In this document: piece after piece, positions 17,590-26,912 of the stretch
Position numbering within the stretch: the first letter of the stretch is position 1
Layout of the letters: the number at the start of each line of letters is the position of its first letter
Source: Sulfitobacter faviae
GTDB taxonomy: Bacteria; Pseudomonadota; Alphaproteobacteria; Rhodobacterales; Rhodobacteraceae
DNA: 64,000 nt
Assembly: GCF_029870955.1 (NCBI RefSeq)
Contig: NZ_PGFQ01000001.1
Coordinates: 124,001-188,000, forward strand
Reading direction: 5' to 3'
Notes under the pieces: generated by a model
Seen by the model: only the letters and a program-made list of their open reading frames with translations
Database searches by the model: none
Told to the model about the DNA's origin: nothing
Program-made: the position numbers and the translations under genes

Positions 17590-18269
17590 CGGCGCCCGAT
17601 TACGGCAAGGCCTTCGCCGCTTGGCGCGATGGTGCCGGAGAGACATGGCGGGCCTATACCCGCCATGACTTTGTCGAACAGCTGGGCGACGGCAGTCTGC
17701 CACAGGCCAGCTATCTGCATTACCTGCGGCAGGACTATGTTTTCCTGATTCACTTCGCCCGCGCTTGGGCTCTTGCTGCGGCCAAGGCGGAAACGCTGGA
17801 TGAAATGGCCGCCGCGAGTGCCACGGTCCATGCGCTCGTGCATGTGGAGATGCCCCTCCACTTGGAAACCTGCGCAGGCCATGGCATCGACCGCACCTCG
17901 CTTGAGGCCACGGCAGAGGCTCCCGGCAACCTCGCCTATACGCGCTATGTTTTGGAGGCGGGCTATTCCGGGGACTTCCTTGACCTGATGGCCGCCCTCG
18001 CCCCCTGCGTTCTGGGCTATGGTGAGATCGGGTTGGCCCTGCGGGGCAATGACGGCCCCTATGCCGATTGGTGCGCGGTCTATGGCGGCGAGGAGTATCA
18101 AGCATTGTGCCGCGATGTCGGCGCGCTGATCGACGGGGGGCTAGAGCGGCGTCTGGGTGCAAACTGGCAAACCCTGCCACGGACCAAGACCTTGCAAGAG
18201 CGTTTCAACACGGCCACAGCGCTTGAGGTCGGCTTTTGGGACATGGCGCTGTCGCCCGCGGCAGCATGA
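17586..18269 (+). CDS. tenA: TenA-family aminopyrimidine aminohydrolase
   Basis: TenA (thiaminase II family) hydrolyses aminopyrimidine breakdown products of thiamine to HMP, a salvage reaction. The 227-residue helical protein has the expected active-site Cys in APCVLGYGEIG and Glu near the end in ALEVGFWDMAL, with the YLHYLRQDYVFL segment near residue 40. Both ends overlap neighbours by four bases (thiY stop and ABC ATPase start). Together with ThiY and ThiD it forms a route from imported degraded thiamine to HMP pyrophosphate. Confidence 0.93.
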   Translation: MTAPDYGKAFAAWRDGAGETWRAYTRHDFVEQLGDGSLPQASYLHYLRQDYVFLIHFARAWALAAAKAETLDEMAAASATVHALVHVEMPLHLETCAGHGIDRTSLEATAEAPGNLAYTRYVLEAGYSGDFLDLMAALAPCVLGYGEIGLALRGNDGPYADWCAVYGGEEYQALCRDVGALIDGGLERRLGANWQTLPRTKTLQERFNTATALEVGFWDMALSPAAA

Positions 18270-19003
18270 CCGCCCCTACGGTGCATCTATCGGGCGCGCT
18301 TCACGGCGCCGCTGGCCCCTTGATCGACCATTTTGATCTTACCCTCAAGGCCGGGCAATGGAACGTCTTGCTCGGCCCCTCGGGTGTGGGGAAAACTTCG
18401 CTGCTGCGTCTGCTTGCGGGTCTGCCCACTGTGGCCCGGCTGGAGGGCCGTATTGCTACGGATGACGACCGTCCCATCGCCCCACGTGTTGCGATGATGG
18501 CGCAGGACGATCAACTGCTGCCTTGGGCGAATGCGGTTGAGAATGTCACCATCCCCGCCCGGCTGCGCGGAGAACGGACGGACCCTGACCGCGCCGCAGC
18601 ACTTTTGGCCGAGGTCGGGCTTCGTGCGGAGCTGCGCCGCAAACCTGCCCAGCTTTCCGCCGGTCAGCGCCAGCGCGTCACCCTTGCCCGCACGCTTTAC
18701 GAAGACCGCCCCGTGGTCTTGCTGGACGAACCGTTCTCGGCCCTCGATGTGGTGACCCGCCTTAAAATGCAGGATCTAGTGGCGCGGCTGCTTTGCGGGC
18801 GAACCGTTCTGCTGATCACCCATGACCCGGCTGAGGCCCTAAGGCTCGCCGATCACGCTTGGATCGTGAGCCGCCATGGGGTCGCCCCCTGCCCCCTGCC
18901 CAAAGCGCCGCCGCCGCGCCGGATCGACGCCCCCGAGACCCTCGCCGCTCAAGCCGATCTGCTGCGCCGCATGGGGCTGGCCTCGCCCGCGCAGGTCGCC
19001 TGA
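18266..19003 (+). CDS. thiZ: ABC transporter ATP-binding protein, probable ThiZ
   Basis: Cytoplasmic ATPase of the pyrimidine-precursor importer. Walker A is GPSGVGKTS near residue 38, the signature is LSAGQRQRV, and Walker B is VVLLDEPFSALD followed by a switch His in LLITHD. At about 245 residues it is normal for the nitrate/sulfonate/taurine-like ATPase class to which ThiZ belongs. The ATG overlaps the tenA stop (ATGA), and its stop overlaps the permease ATG (TGATG). Confidence 0.9.
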   Translation: MTAPTVHLSGALHGAAGPLIDHFDLTLKAGQWNVLLGPSGVGKTSLLRLLAGLPTVARLEGRIATDDDRPIAPRVAMMAQDDQLLPWANAVENVTIPARLRGERTDPDRAAALLAEVGLRAELRRKPAQLSAGQRQRVTLARTLYEDRPVVLLDEPFSALDVVTRLKMQDLVARLLCGRTVLLITHDPAEALRLADHAWIVSRHGVAPCPLPKAPPPRRIDAPETLAAQADLLRRMGLASPAQVA

Positions 19004-19755
19004 TGGTATCTACGTTGCATAAATTATGGCGTGGCATGGTCTGCTTCGCCCTCGCCGTCGCGATCTGGCAGCTTGTCGTCACCCTCAGCGGCGTGCCGCG
19101 TTTCATCCTGCCGGGGCCTTGGCTTGTCTTGCAAGCGCTGGGCGGGAATGCCGCGCTGCTCTGGCAGAATGCGCTGTGGTCGGCGGGCAATCTTGCGCTG
19201 GGCTTGAGTTTGGGCATTTTCCTCGGCATCGAAACGGCGCTGTTGCTGACGCTCTCGCGCCGCGCGCGCTGGCTGCTGCGCCCGATGCTGGTGGTGGCTC
19301 AGGCCGTGCCTGTCTTCGCCCTCGCCCCGGTCATCACCCTTTGGCTTGGCTACGGGATGCCCTCCAAGATCGTGACCATCGCGCTGGTCACCTATTTTCC
19401 CATCGCCTCGGCCCTCTTCGACCGGCTAATGGCGCTGCCCCCGGGCCTGCGCGATCTGGCGCATCTTTCCGGCGCCAACCGCTGGCGCGAAACACTGCTG
19501 CTGCGCCTGCCCCACGCCGTGCCCGGCCTGATCTCGGGCCTGCGTCTGGCGGTGGTCTATGGCCCCCTCGCGGTACTGATCGGCGAATGGGTCGGCTCCT
19601 CCCGCGGGCTGGGGCATCTGATGCTGATGGCCAATGGCCGCGGCCAAACCGCGCTCATGTTCGCGGCCCTGATCGTGCTCGCGGCGCTGTCGCTGCTGCT
19701 CTGGTCCGCGGTCGAAGCGCTCGCCCGCTGGACGGCACGGCGGTTTTATATGTGA
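19003..19755 (+). CDS. thiX: ABC transporter permease, probable ThiX
   Basis: Membrane subunit of the same importer, about 250 residues with six hydrophobic segments. The ATPase-contact loop typical of BPD permeases is visible: DLAHLSGANRWRETLLLRLPHAVPGL, with the EAA-like GA...LPHA pattern. It is the last of ten genes of the thi operon, coupled to thiZ by TGATG. A minus-strand tRNA gene begins 22 bases after its stop. Confidence 0.9.
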   Translation: MVSTLHKLWRGMVCFALAVAIWQLVVTLSGVPRFILPGPWLVLQALGGNAALLWQNALWSAGNLALGLSLGIFLGIETALLLTLSRRARWLLRPMLVVAQAVPVFALAPVITLWLGYGMPSKIVTIALVTYFPIASALFDRLMALPPGLRDLAHLSGANRWRETLLLRLPHAVPGLISGLRLAVVYGPLAVLIGEWVGSSRGLGHLMLMANGRGQTALMFAALIVLAALSLLLWSAVEALARWTARRFYM

Positions 19756-19776
19756 GGGGCTGGGCGGTGGGTGTGC

Positions 19777-19866
19777 TGGCGGAGGAGGTGGGATTCGAAC
19801 CCACGGTACGCTCTCACGCACGCCGGTTTTCAAGACCGGTGCATTCGACCACTCTGCCACTCCTCC
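19777..19866 (-). tRNA. tRNA-Ser (anticodon UGA)
   Basis: Read on the minus strand, the sequence starts GGAGGAGTGGCAGAGTGG and ends in CTCCTCC, discriminator G and an encoded CCA (19777-19779). The acceptor stem pairs GGAGGAG with CTCCTCC. The anticodon stem is ACCGG/CCGGC-like around the loop CTTGAAA, giving anticodon TGA. A long variable arm is present (about 90 bases in all), as in serine tRNAs, and the T loop GGTTCGAATCC is standard. Confidence 0.96.
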
Positions 19867-20113
19867 GCAGTACGCTCCTCCTAGAGCGCCGGGATCGATT
19901 CGGCAAACGCACATTTTCGCGGCCAGCCCCCCGCACCCCTTTGGGGAAATTCGCCGATCTGCCCTGCGCGGTCTTTTCAAGCGCCGCCCGGTCGGGTTAC
20001 TCTGCGCCAAAGCCCCTTTCAGAGGGGCGCAGGGCGTGCCGATCCAACGGCGCGACATTCTCGCGGGACATGGGTCGCGGCGCGCGACGACAGCAGGCAA
20101 GGACATCAAGGGC

Positions 20114-21007
20114 ATGAGCAGGGACAATCAACCGTTGCGCATCAAGAAAAGCCGCGCGGCGGGCTTGGGCGTGGGCATTCTGGCAGTTGGTTTGCTGGCC
20201 GGTTGCGAGGGTGGCGATTTCAAACTCCCCTTCGGTGCAAACGAAGGTGCCAGCGCGCCGCGCAGCACCTCGACCAAATTGGTGGAGCGTGATGTCGAAG
20301 CGCCCGAGGTTTTCTCAGCCACGGATGAGGGTCTTTGGGACGGGCGCCCCTCGCTCGGCGGGGTCTGGGTGGCGCATCCGGACGTCACCGAACCTGAACG
20401 CGTGATCGTGCGCAATGAGGCGAACGGCAAATTCGTCATCGGTGCCCTGTTCAGGCGCGAGCGGGAGTTGCCCGGACCCAAACTGCAAATCTCTTCGGAT
20501 GCCGCCGCCGCGCTTGGCATTCTGGCGGGCGCCCCGACGCCGCTGAACGTGACCGCCCTGCGCCGCGAGGAAAGCGCCGCCCCGGAAGAGAGCTTTGAGG
20601 CCGAGAATAGCGGTGACGCTGCAGCCACTCTTGCCAGCCCCGCCCCTGTTACCGCCACGGCGCTGGCCCCTGCGCCGACGGCCAGCACCGCTGCCACTGC
20701 CACCGCCAAACCGGCGGCCAAACCGCCCGCCCCCGCGGCCCCGAAACCGGCGCGCCCGGCGGCTGGTGCGAAACTGTCCAAACCCTACGTGCAACTGGGC
20801 ATTTTCAGCGTGGAGGCCAATGCCACCCGCACCGCCAAACAGATGCGCGGCGCGGGCATGGTGCCCACCGTCAAGCAAAGCGCGATCAATAACAAACCCT
20901 TCTGGCGCGTGGTGATCGGCCCCGCCACCAGCAAATCCGAACTCGATACCCTTCTCAAGAAGGTCAAGGCCGAGGGCTTTACCGACGCCTACGCCGTGTC
21001 GAACTGA
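20114..21007 (+). CDS. SPOR-domain lipoprotein
   Basis: SPOR domains bind denuded glycan strands at septal peptidoglycan. From the ATG at 20114 the protein has a short basic N terminus, a hydrophobic stretch and the lipobox LLAGC at about residue 31, so it should be a lipoprotein. A middle region rich in Ala, Pro, Thr and Lys (about residues 160-215) is a flexible linker. The SPOR domain covers the last 80 residues or so (KPYVQLGIFSVEANA to the end). It is followed 22 bases later by a carboxypeptidase gene, consistent with a wall role. Confidence 0.88.
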   Translation: MSRDNQPLRIKKSRAAGLGVGILAVGLLAGCEGGDFKLPFGANEGASAPRSTSTKLVERDVEAPEVFSATDEGLWDGRPSLGGVWVAHPDVTEPERVIVRNEANGKFVIGALFRRERELPGPKLQISSDAAAALGILAGAPTPLNVTALRREESAAPEESFEAENSGDAAATLASPAPVTATALAPAPTASTAATATAKPAAKPPAPAAPKPARPAAGAKLSKPYVQLGIFSVEANATRTAKQMRGAGMVPTVKQSAINNKPFWRVVIGPATSKSELDTLLKKVKAEGFTDAYAVSN

Positions 21008-21029
21008 CAAACCGGAGGAAATGCTTCCT

Positions 21030-22220
21030 ATGATCCGCCTTTTTGCCGCCGCCGTGGCACTGGTGCTGACGCTCCAGCCCGCCGCCGCTTTCGATACCCG
21101 CGCCACCGCCGCCTATGTGTTGGACCAGACCACCGGCACCGTGCTGCTGGCCAAGAACGCGGATGAGCCGCTGCCGCCCGCCTCCATGTCCAAGCTGATG
21201 ACGCTCTACATGGCCTTCGAGGCCGTGGAGCGTGGCAAGCAGAACGGCGGGCTCGATTTGGTTGAGAAACTGCCCGTCTCGGAGCACGCCATGTCCTATG
21301 GCGGCTCGACCATGTTCCTCGACACCACCGACCGTGTCTCGGTCGAAGACCTGATCCGCGGCATCATCGTGCTGTCGGGCAATGACGCCAGCGCCGTGAT
21401 TGCCGAAGCGCTGAGCCCCGATGGCACCGAATACGGCTTTGCCCGGCTGATGACACAGCGCGCGCAGCAGATGGGGATGACCAATTCCACCTTCGCCAAT
21501 TCCAATGGCTGGCCGCAGGCGGGGCATCTGATGTCGGTGCGCGATCTGGGGCTGCTGGCCAACCGGATCATCACCGATTTCCCGCAGTTCTACCCGCTTT
21601 TCGCCGAACGGGAGTTCGCCTTTGATGGCCGCGCGCCGCAGAACAAGACCAACCGCAACCCGCTTTTGGGTCTGGGCATCGGCGCGGATGGCCTGAAAAC
21701 CGGGCACACCAATGAAGCGGGCTATGGGCTTGTCGGTTCGGCCAAACAGGGCGACCGCCGGGTGATCTTTGTGCTTTCCGGCCTCGACAGCGCCGCCGCC
21801 CGCGCGCAGGAGGCTGAATCGGTGGTCAACTGGGCCTTCCGCCAGTTCACGCAGCGTGATCTGGGCGAAGCGGGCACCCGCATTGCCGAAGCCCCCGTGG
21901 CCCTTGGCACGACCCAATCGGTCGGGCTTGAGCTGAAAGACGATCTGTCGATGCTGGTGCCTGTCACCGGCGGGGATGAGATCGAGGCCGAGGTGATCTA
22001 CACCGGCCCGTTCCAAGCGCCGATCAGCAAGGGGGACGAATTGGGCGAACTGGTGGTCGACCGGGGCGATTTGCCCGCGATGCGCGTGCCGCTGGTGGCC
22101 TCAACCTCCATCGCGCCGGGCGGGTTCATGGTCAAGATGACCGCCGCCGCCCTGCATCTGATGAACCGCCTCAACGCAGGCCCGCAGGCGGCCCCCACCG
22201 TGGAAGCGGAAACTTCGTGA
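21030..22220 (+). CDS. dacA: D-alanyl-D-alanine carboxypeptidase, PBP5/6 type (peptidase S11)
   Basis: This periplasmic enzyme trims the terminal D-Ala of peptidoglycan side chains. A signal peptide ([21 protein letters not shown]) starts at the ATG at 21030, ten bases from GGAGG; the ATG at 21021 is too close to that site. The three active-site motifs are SMSK (Ser52), SGN (near 116) and KTG (near 223). A C-terminal PBP5-type domain follows from about residue 270. About 396 residues is normal. Its stop overlaps the GTG start of tmk. Confidence 0.94.
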   Translation: MIRLFAAAVALVLTLQPAAAFDTRATAAYVLDQTTGTVLLAKNADEPLPPASMSKLMTLYMAFEAVERGKQNGGLDLVEKLPVSEHAMSYGGSTMFLDTTDRVSVEDLIRGIIVLSGNDASAVIAEALSPDGTEYGFARLMTQRAQQMGMTNSTFANSNGWPQAGHLMSVRDLGLLANRIITDFPQFYPLFAEREFAFDGRAPQNKTNRNPLLGLGIGADGLKTGHTNEAGYGLVGSAKQGDRRVIFVLSGLDSAAARAQEAESVVNWAFRQFTQRDLGEAGTRIAEAPVALGTTQSVGLELKDDLSMLVPVTGGDEIEAEVIYTGPFQAPISKGDELGELVVDRGDLPAMRVPLVASTSIAPGGFMVKMTAAALHLMNRLNAGPQAAPTVEAETS

Positions 22221-22860
22221 CCAGCGCAGAGAAGGCCCGCGCGCCGGGCCTCTTCGTCACTTTCGAAGGCATTGATGGCTCTGGCAAATCCACCCAAGCG
22301 CGACTTCTGGCGGATCATCTGACGGCACAGGGCCATGACGTGGTGCTGACCCGCGAACCGGGCGGCAGCCCGGGGCCGAGGAAATTCGTGCGCTTGTCTT
22401 GCAGGGTGATCCCGACCGCTGGTCGGCGCAGACGGAAATCCTGCTCTTCACCGCCGCCCGCCGCGATCATCTTGAACGCACCATTCGCCCCGCGCTCGAC
22501 GCCGGGAAGGTCGTAATCTGCGACCGATTTGCCGATAGCACGCGGATGTATCAGGGGCTGTCGCGCGGCGATCTGCGGCAGATGGTCGATGACCTGCACG
22601 CGCTGATGATCGGGGTGGAGCCTGACCTGACCCTCTTGATCGACATGGATCCGGCCCATGGCCTTGAACGCGCCCTCTCGCGCCAGACGGCAGAGGAGCG
22701 GTTCGAGGATTTCGGCGTGGAACTCCAAGCCAAGATGCGCGCCGGTTTTCTGAGCCTTGCCGAGGAGTTCAGCGACCGCTTCCATGTGATCGACGGGGGC
22801 CGCGACATCGACAGCGTGGCTCAAGAGGTGACCGCCTGCGTGACCGCGCGTTTGGGCTGA
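22217..22860 (+). CDS. tmk: thymidylate kinase (one apparent frameshift)
   Basis: Tmk phosphorylates dTMP to dTDP and is essential. The P-loop [20 protein letters not shown] is near residue 15, and REPGGSPG follows. At 22372-22375 a run of four Gs appears to lack one: restoring it reads [11 protein letters not shown] and joins the remaining protein with the [12 protein letters not shown] motif. Restored length is about 214 residues, normal. Start GTG at 22217 overlaps the dacA stop. Since the gene is essential, the break is almost certainly not real. Confidence 0.92.
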
Positions 22861-22912
22861 TCCACGCGCCCTGCCCGCTTCCCTCTGCGGCGAAACATGC
22901 TAGACCGAGGCC

Positions 22913-24024
22913 ATGACAGACGACGCCCCCCAGCCAGACCGTGTGGAAGGTGCCCGCCACCCGCGCGACACGCCGAAACTGATCGGCCAAAGCGCCGCCG
23001 AGGCTGCCTTTCTCGACGCTTTCAACAGCGGAAAATTGCATCACGCATGGATGCTGACCGGCCCGCGCGGTGTGGGCAAGGCGACGCTGGCATGGCGCAT
23101 CGCGCGGTTTCTTCTGGCGACCCCCGACCCCGATGGCGGGATGTTCGACCTGCCCCCGGCCGAGACGCTTGAGATCGACCCCGACCACCCGGTCGCCCGC
23201 CGCGTCGCCGCCGGGGCCGAGGCGGGGCTGAAGTCCGTCACCCGCACGCTGAACCCCGACACCAAGAAGATGCGCAAGCAGATCGTCGTCGATGACATCC
23301 GCGCGCTGAACGGTTTCTTCCAGATGTCCGCCACCGATGGGGGCCGCCGCGTGGTCATCATCGACGACGCGGATGAGATGAACCCCAACGCCGCCAACGC
23401 GCTGCTGAAGATGCTGGAGGAACCGCCGGAGCGCGCCGTTCTGCTGCTGCTCAGCCACCAGCCCTCCAGCCTTTTGCCCACCATCCGCTCGCGCTGCCGC
23501 ACCCTACGCCTCGGCACGCTCGACGCGGCTCAGATGGCCGAGGCGCTGGACGGCTCGGGTGTGGAAGTCGAGGACGATCCCGCCGCGCTGGCCGAGCTTT
23601 CCGGCGGGTCGGTCGGCGGGGCGCTGCGCCTGTCGCTGATGGGCGGGGTGAAAACCTATGCCGATCTCGTCGGGCTGCTCTCTTCGCTGCCGCAACTTGA
23701 CCGGGGCCGCGCCATCAAACTGGCCGAAGCCGCAGCACAGCGCGGGGGGAGGCGAAACTCGACCTGCTCTTTACTCTGCTGGACCTGCTGCTGGTGCGTC
23801 TGGCCCGCACCGGGGCCACCGGTGCGCCGCCCGCGCAGCCCGCCTGCGCCGATGAGATTGCCGTGCTGCAACGCCTTTCGCCCAGCCCCGCACAGGGGCG
23901 CGCATGGGCCGACGCGGCGCAGCAGATATCCGACCGCGCCCGTCACGGGCTGGCGGTGAACCTTGACCCTGCCGCGCTGGTCCTAGATACCCTGCGGCAG
24001 ATAGGCCAGACGGCGCCAAGATAG
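22913..24024 (+). CDS. holB: DNA polymerase III subunit delta prime (one apparent frameshift)
   Basis: HolB is part of the clamp loader. It has the HAWMLTGPRGVGKATLAWRIARFLL nucleotide-binding region near residue 43, VVIIDDADEMNPNAANALLKMLEEPP and the sensor-like SRC motif (TIRSRCRTLRL). A missing G in the G6 run at 23744-23749 splits off the last 90 residues or so; restored, the reading continues EAKLDLLFTLLDLLL to the stop at 24024 (about 370 residues). It lies between tmk and tatD, a common order in alphaproteobacteria. Confidence 0.92.
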
Positions 24025-24037
24025 CCGAAAGGACAGC

Positions 24038-24844
24038 ATGACCGACACGCCCCAGATCACCGACAGCCACTGCCACCTCGATTTCGAGAGCCTGCAAGAA
24101 GACCTGCCCCGCGTCATCGCCCGCGCGGCGGAGGCTGGCGTCACGCGCATGGTCACCATCTGCACCCGGCTAAAGAATGAGCCGAGCGTGCGGGCCATCG
24201 CCGAGGCGCATGAGCCGGTGTTCTACGCCGCAGGCACCCACCCGATGTCTGCCGCGGAAGAGCCGATGGCTTCGGTCGACGAACTTCTCGCCCTGACCCA
24301 GCACCCCAAGATGGTCGGCATCGGTGAGACGGGCCTCGACTACCACTACACCGCAGAGAGCGCCAAGGTGCAAAAGACCTCCCTGCGCATCCATATCGCC
24401 GCGGCGCGGGAAAGTGGCTTACCGCTGATCATCCATGCCCGCGATGCGGATGACGACATGGCCCGCATCCTGCGCGAAGAACATGCGAATGGCGCTTATA
24501 GCTGCGTCATGCATTGCTTCTCCTCCTCCGCTGAACTGGCCCGTGCCGCGCTCGATCTGGGGTTCTACCTGTCGATGTCCGGCATCACCGCCTTCCCCAA
24601 ATCGCAGGCGCTGCGCGATATTTTCGCCGCCGCCCCGCTCGACCGTATTCTGGTGGAAACCGACGCGCCCTATCTCGCCCCGCCGCCGCATCGCGGCAAA
24701 CCGAATGAGCCTGCCTTTACCGCCCATACCGCCCGCCGCGCGGCAGAGACCTTTGGCCTCGACTACGCCGATTTCGCGGCCCGCACGCAGGAGAATTTTG
24801 AGCGTCTCTTCGCGAAAGCCGCCGCTTGGGAGCCTGCGCGCTGA
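24038..24844 (+). CDS. tatD: TatD-family metal-dependent hydrolase/deoxyribonuclease
   Basis: TatD proteins are amidohydrolase-fold metal-dependent DNases. The metal-binding DSHCHLDF motif is at residues 9-16, GIGETGLDYHY near 92, the IIHARDAD histidine near 130, CVMHCF near 155 and VETDAPYLAP near 206. At 268 residues it is intact and of normal length. Its stop overlaps the ATG of the next gene (TGATG), so the two are probably co-translated. Confidence 0.95.
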   Translation: MTDTPQITDSHCHLDFESLQEDLPRVIARAAEAGVTRMVTICTRLKNEPSVRAIAEAHEPVFYAAGTHPMSAAEEPMASVDELLALTQHPKMVGIGETGLDYHYTAESAKVQKTSLRIHIAAARESGLPLIIHARDADDDMARILREEHANGAYSCVMHCFSSSAELARAALDLGFYLSMSGITAFPKSQALRDIFAAAPLDRILVETDAPYLAPPPHRGKPNEPAFTAHTARRAAETFGLDYADFAARTQENFERLFAKAAAWEPAR

Positions 24845-25653
24845 TGACCGACCTGCGGGTGACCATATTGGGCTGCGGCTCCTCCGGCGGGGTTCCGCGG
24901 ATCGGCGGCCACTGGGGCGCTTGCGACCCGAATGAGCCCAAGAACACCCGCCGCCGCTGCTCGATCCTTGTGGAGCGGGTGACGGAGGCAGGCACGACCA
25001 CCGTCTTGATCGACACCTCCCCCGACATGCGCAGCCAGCTGTTGGACGCAGGCATCGGGCGGCTCGATGCGGTGATCTATACCCATTCCCACGCGGATCA
25101 CGTTCACGGACTGGACGATTTGCGCATGGTGGTGATGAACATGCGCGCGCGGCTGCCGGTCTGGGCCGATGCGCCCACCCGGGACGCGCTGATCGAACGG
25201 TTCGGCTATGCCTTCGTGCAGCCGGAATGGTCGAGCTACCCGCCCATCCTCGACATGCATGAGATCACCGGCGAGGTCAGCATCGACGGCCCGGGTGGCA
25301 CGCTGAAATTCAACCCCTTCACCGTCACCCATGGCAATATCGACGCGCTCGGTTTTCGCTTTGATGATATCGTCTATCTGCCCGATGTCTCGGCCATCCC
25401 TGAGGCGTGCTGGCCGATGATGGACAACCTGCGCTGCTGGATCGTCGACGCCCTGCGCCGGGAGCCGCATCCGACCCATAGCCATCTGGCGCAGACCCTT
25501 AGCTGGATCGACCGCGTGGCGCCCGAAACGGCGGTCCTGACCAATATGCACAACGACCTTGATTACCACACCGTCGCCGCAGAGACGCCGGATTACATTC
25601 AACCGGCCTATGACGGGCTGACCCTTCATTTCCCCCTTCCCCATTCAGACTAG
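24844..25653 (+). CDS. metallo-beta-lactamase-fold hydrolase, PhnP-like
   Basis: The protein opens VTILGCGSSGGVPRIGG and has the metal-binding THSHADHVHGLDDLR motif near residue 80, both typical of the PhnP-like branch of the metallo-beta-lactamase superfamily (cyclic phosphate phosphodiesterases). A later DVSAIPE region and TNMHNDLDYH carry further metal ligands. At 269 residues it is intact. No phn genes are nearby, so a phosphonate role is not supported. It is coupled to tatD, an arrangement seen across alphaproteobacteria. Confidence 0.88.
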   Translation: MTDLRVTILGCGSSGGVPRIGGHWGACDPNEPKNTRRRCSILVERVTEAGTTTVLIDTSPDMRSQLLDAGIGRLDAVIYTHSHADHVHGLDDLRMVVMNMRARLPVWADAPTRDALIERFGYAFVQPEWSSYPPILDMHEITGEVSIDGPGGTLKFNPFTVTHGNIDALGFRFDDIVYLPDVSAIPEACWPMMDNLRCWIVDALRREPHPTHSHLAQTLSWIDRVAPETAVLTNMHNDLDYHTVAAETPDYIQPAYDGLTLHFPLPHSD

Positions 25654-25715
25654 GCAGCGCCGGGCGCGGGCCTGAGGGTCGGCGCCCCGCCGCACCCCCA
25701 TAAGGCCCCTATCAA

Positions 25716-26645
25716 GTGCAAACTCTTTTAGACGTCATCCTGCCGGTCTTTCTGGTCATCGGCTTTGGTTATGTTGCGGTCTGGCGTGGGCTCTTCCCCG
25801 TCTCGGGCATCGACGGGGTGATGAAATTCACCCAGAACTTCGCGATCCCCTGTCTGCTGTTCCAAGCCATCGCCCGCATTGATCTGTCGAGCAGCTATGA
25901 CCCGCGCCTTCTGGGCAGTTTCTACGGAGGCGCGGCGCTGTGTTTTGCGCTTGGCATCCTTGGCGCGCGGCTCTTGTTCCGCCGCGACTGGGAAGACAGC
26001 GTGGCGATCGGATTTTGCTGCCTGTTCTCGAATTCGATCCTGCTGGGCCTGCCGATCACCGAACGCGCTTACGGGCCCGAGGCGCTGGCCGGGAACTATG
26101 CGATCCTGTCGTTCCACGCGCCCTTTTGCTACGGTTTGGGCATCACGGTGATGGAATTCGTGCGCAACCGCGGGCAATCGGGCCTGTCGCTGCTGCGCAA
26201 TGTCAGCCGGGCGATGTTTCGCAACGCGCTGGTTCTGGCGATCCTCGGCGGCTTTGCCGTCAACCTCAGCGGTCTGCCGATCCCCGGTGTGGTGGATGAC
26301 GCGCTGTCGCTCATTGTCCGCGCCGCCCTGCCTGCCGCGCTCTTCGCGCTTGGCGGCGTGCTGCTGCAATACAAGCCCGAAGGCGACATGAAGGCGATCC
26401 TCATGGTCTGCGCCATTGCCCTTTTGGTGCATCCCGCGCTGGTCTGGAGCTTTGGCACCATGCTGTCGCTGCCGCAGGCCGGTTTCCGGTCCGGCGTGCT
26501 GACGGCGGCGATGGCACCGGGGTTCAACGCCTATATTTTCGCCAATATGTACGGCCGCGCGCGCCGTGTGGCGGCCAGCTCCGTGCTGATCGCGACGGGC
26601 AGCTCGATCCTGACGGTATGGCTGTGGCTCACGGTGCTGGGCTGA
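25716..26645 (+). CDS. AEC-family (auxin efflux carrier-like) transporter
   Basis: This 309-residue membrane protein has about ten hydrophobic segments in two halves. It begins LLDVILPVFLVIGFGYVAVWRG, standard for the AEC family, which moves organic anions such as malate. The start is a GTG at 25716. The substrate is unknown. It stands alone, 62 bases after the PhnP-like gene and just before a minus-strand tRNA gene. Confidence 0.87.
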   Translation: MQTLLDVILPVFLVIGFGYVAVWRGLFPVSGIDGVMKFTQNFAIPCLLFQAIARIDLSSSYDPRLLGSFYGGAALCFALGILGARLLFRRDWEDSVAIGFCCLFSNSILLGLPITERAYGPEALAGNYAILSFHAPFCYGLGITVMEFVRNRGQSGLSLLRNVSRAMFRNALVLAILGGFAVNLSGLPIPGVVDDALSLIVRAALPAALFALGGVLLQYKPEGDMKAILMVCAIALLVHPALVWSFGTMLSLPQAGFRSGVLTAAMAPGFNAYIFANMYGRARRVAASSVLIATGSSILTVWLWLTVLG

Positions 26646-26694
26646 GCGGGCCGTGCGCGAAAAGCCCGCGATCTCTGTGATTTACCGGGGAAAG

Positions 26695-26778
26695 TGGTGC
26701 GGGTGAAGGGACTCGAACCCCCACGCCAAAGGCGCCAGAACCTAAATCTGGTGCGTCTACCAATTCCGCCACACCCGC
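26695..26778 (-). tRNA. tRNA-Leu (anticodon UAG)
   Basis: On the minus strand the molecule starts GCGGGTGTGGCGGAATTGG and ends CACCCGC, discriminator A and encoded CCA (26695-26697). The acceptor stem GCGGGTG/CACCCGC pairs fully. The anticodon stem CCAGA/TCTGG encloses TTTAGGT, giving anticodon TAG. A long variable arm and the T-arm GGGGGTTCGAGTCCC fit a class II leucine tRNA of about 84 bases. Confidence 0.96.
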
Positions 26779-26879
26779 ACTGCACCAACCGGTGCCCGCG
26801 CTGATTAGCAAACCCGCGCGGCAGATGCGAGAGCAAAAAAGCACAAGACATTAACCGGATGTTTGCATATGGTTGGTGA

Positions 26880-26894
26880 TACCTGAGGCAGGTA
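26880..26894. promoter_or_regulatory. palindrome TACCTG-AGG-CAGGTA upstream of the Hint gene
   Basis: Perfect 6-bp inverted repeat with a 3-base centre, ending 18 bases before the ATG at 26913. The ACCTG/CAGGT arms recall LuxR-type boxes, but the total length (15) is shorter than a normal lux box, so the identity of the binding protein is open. It might also act as a small hairpin in the leader. Confidence 0.4.
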
Positions 26895-26912
26895 CAATAG
26901 AAAGAGACGCCC

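Noticed and set aside
20012..20028. Terminator between the tRNA-Ser gene and the SPOR gene
   Set aside because: A 6-bp hairpin (GCCCCT/AGGGGC) is present, but it has no T-run and no plus-strand gene ends nearby, so its role is unclear.
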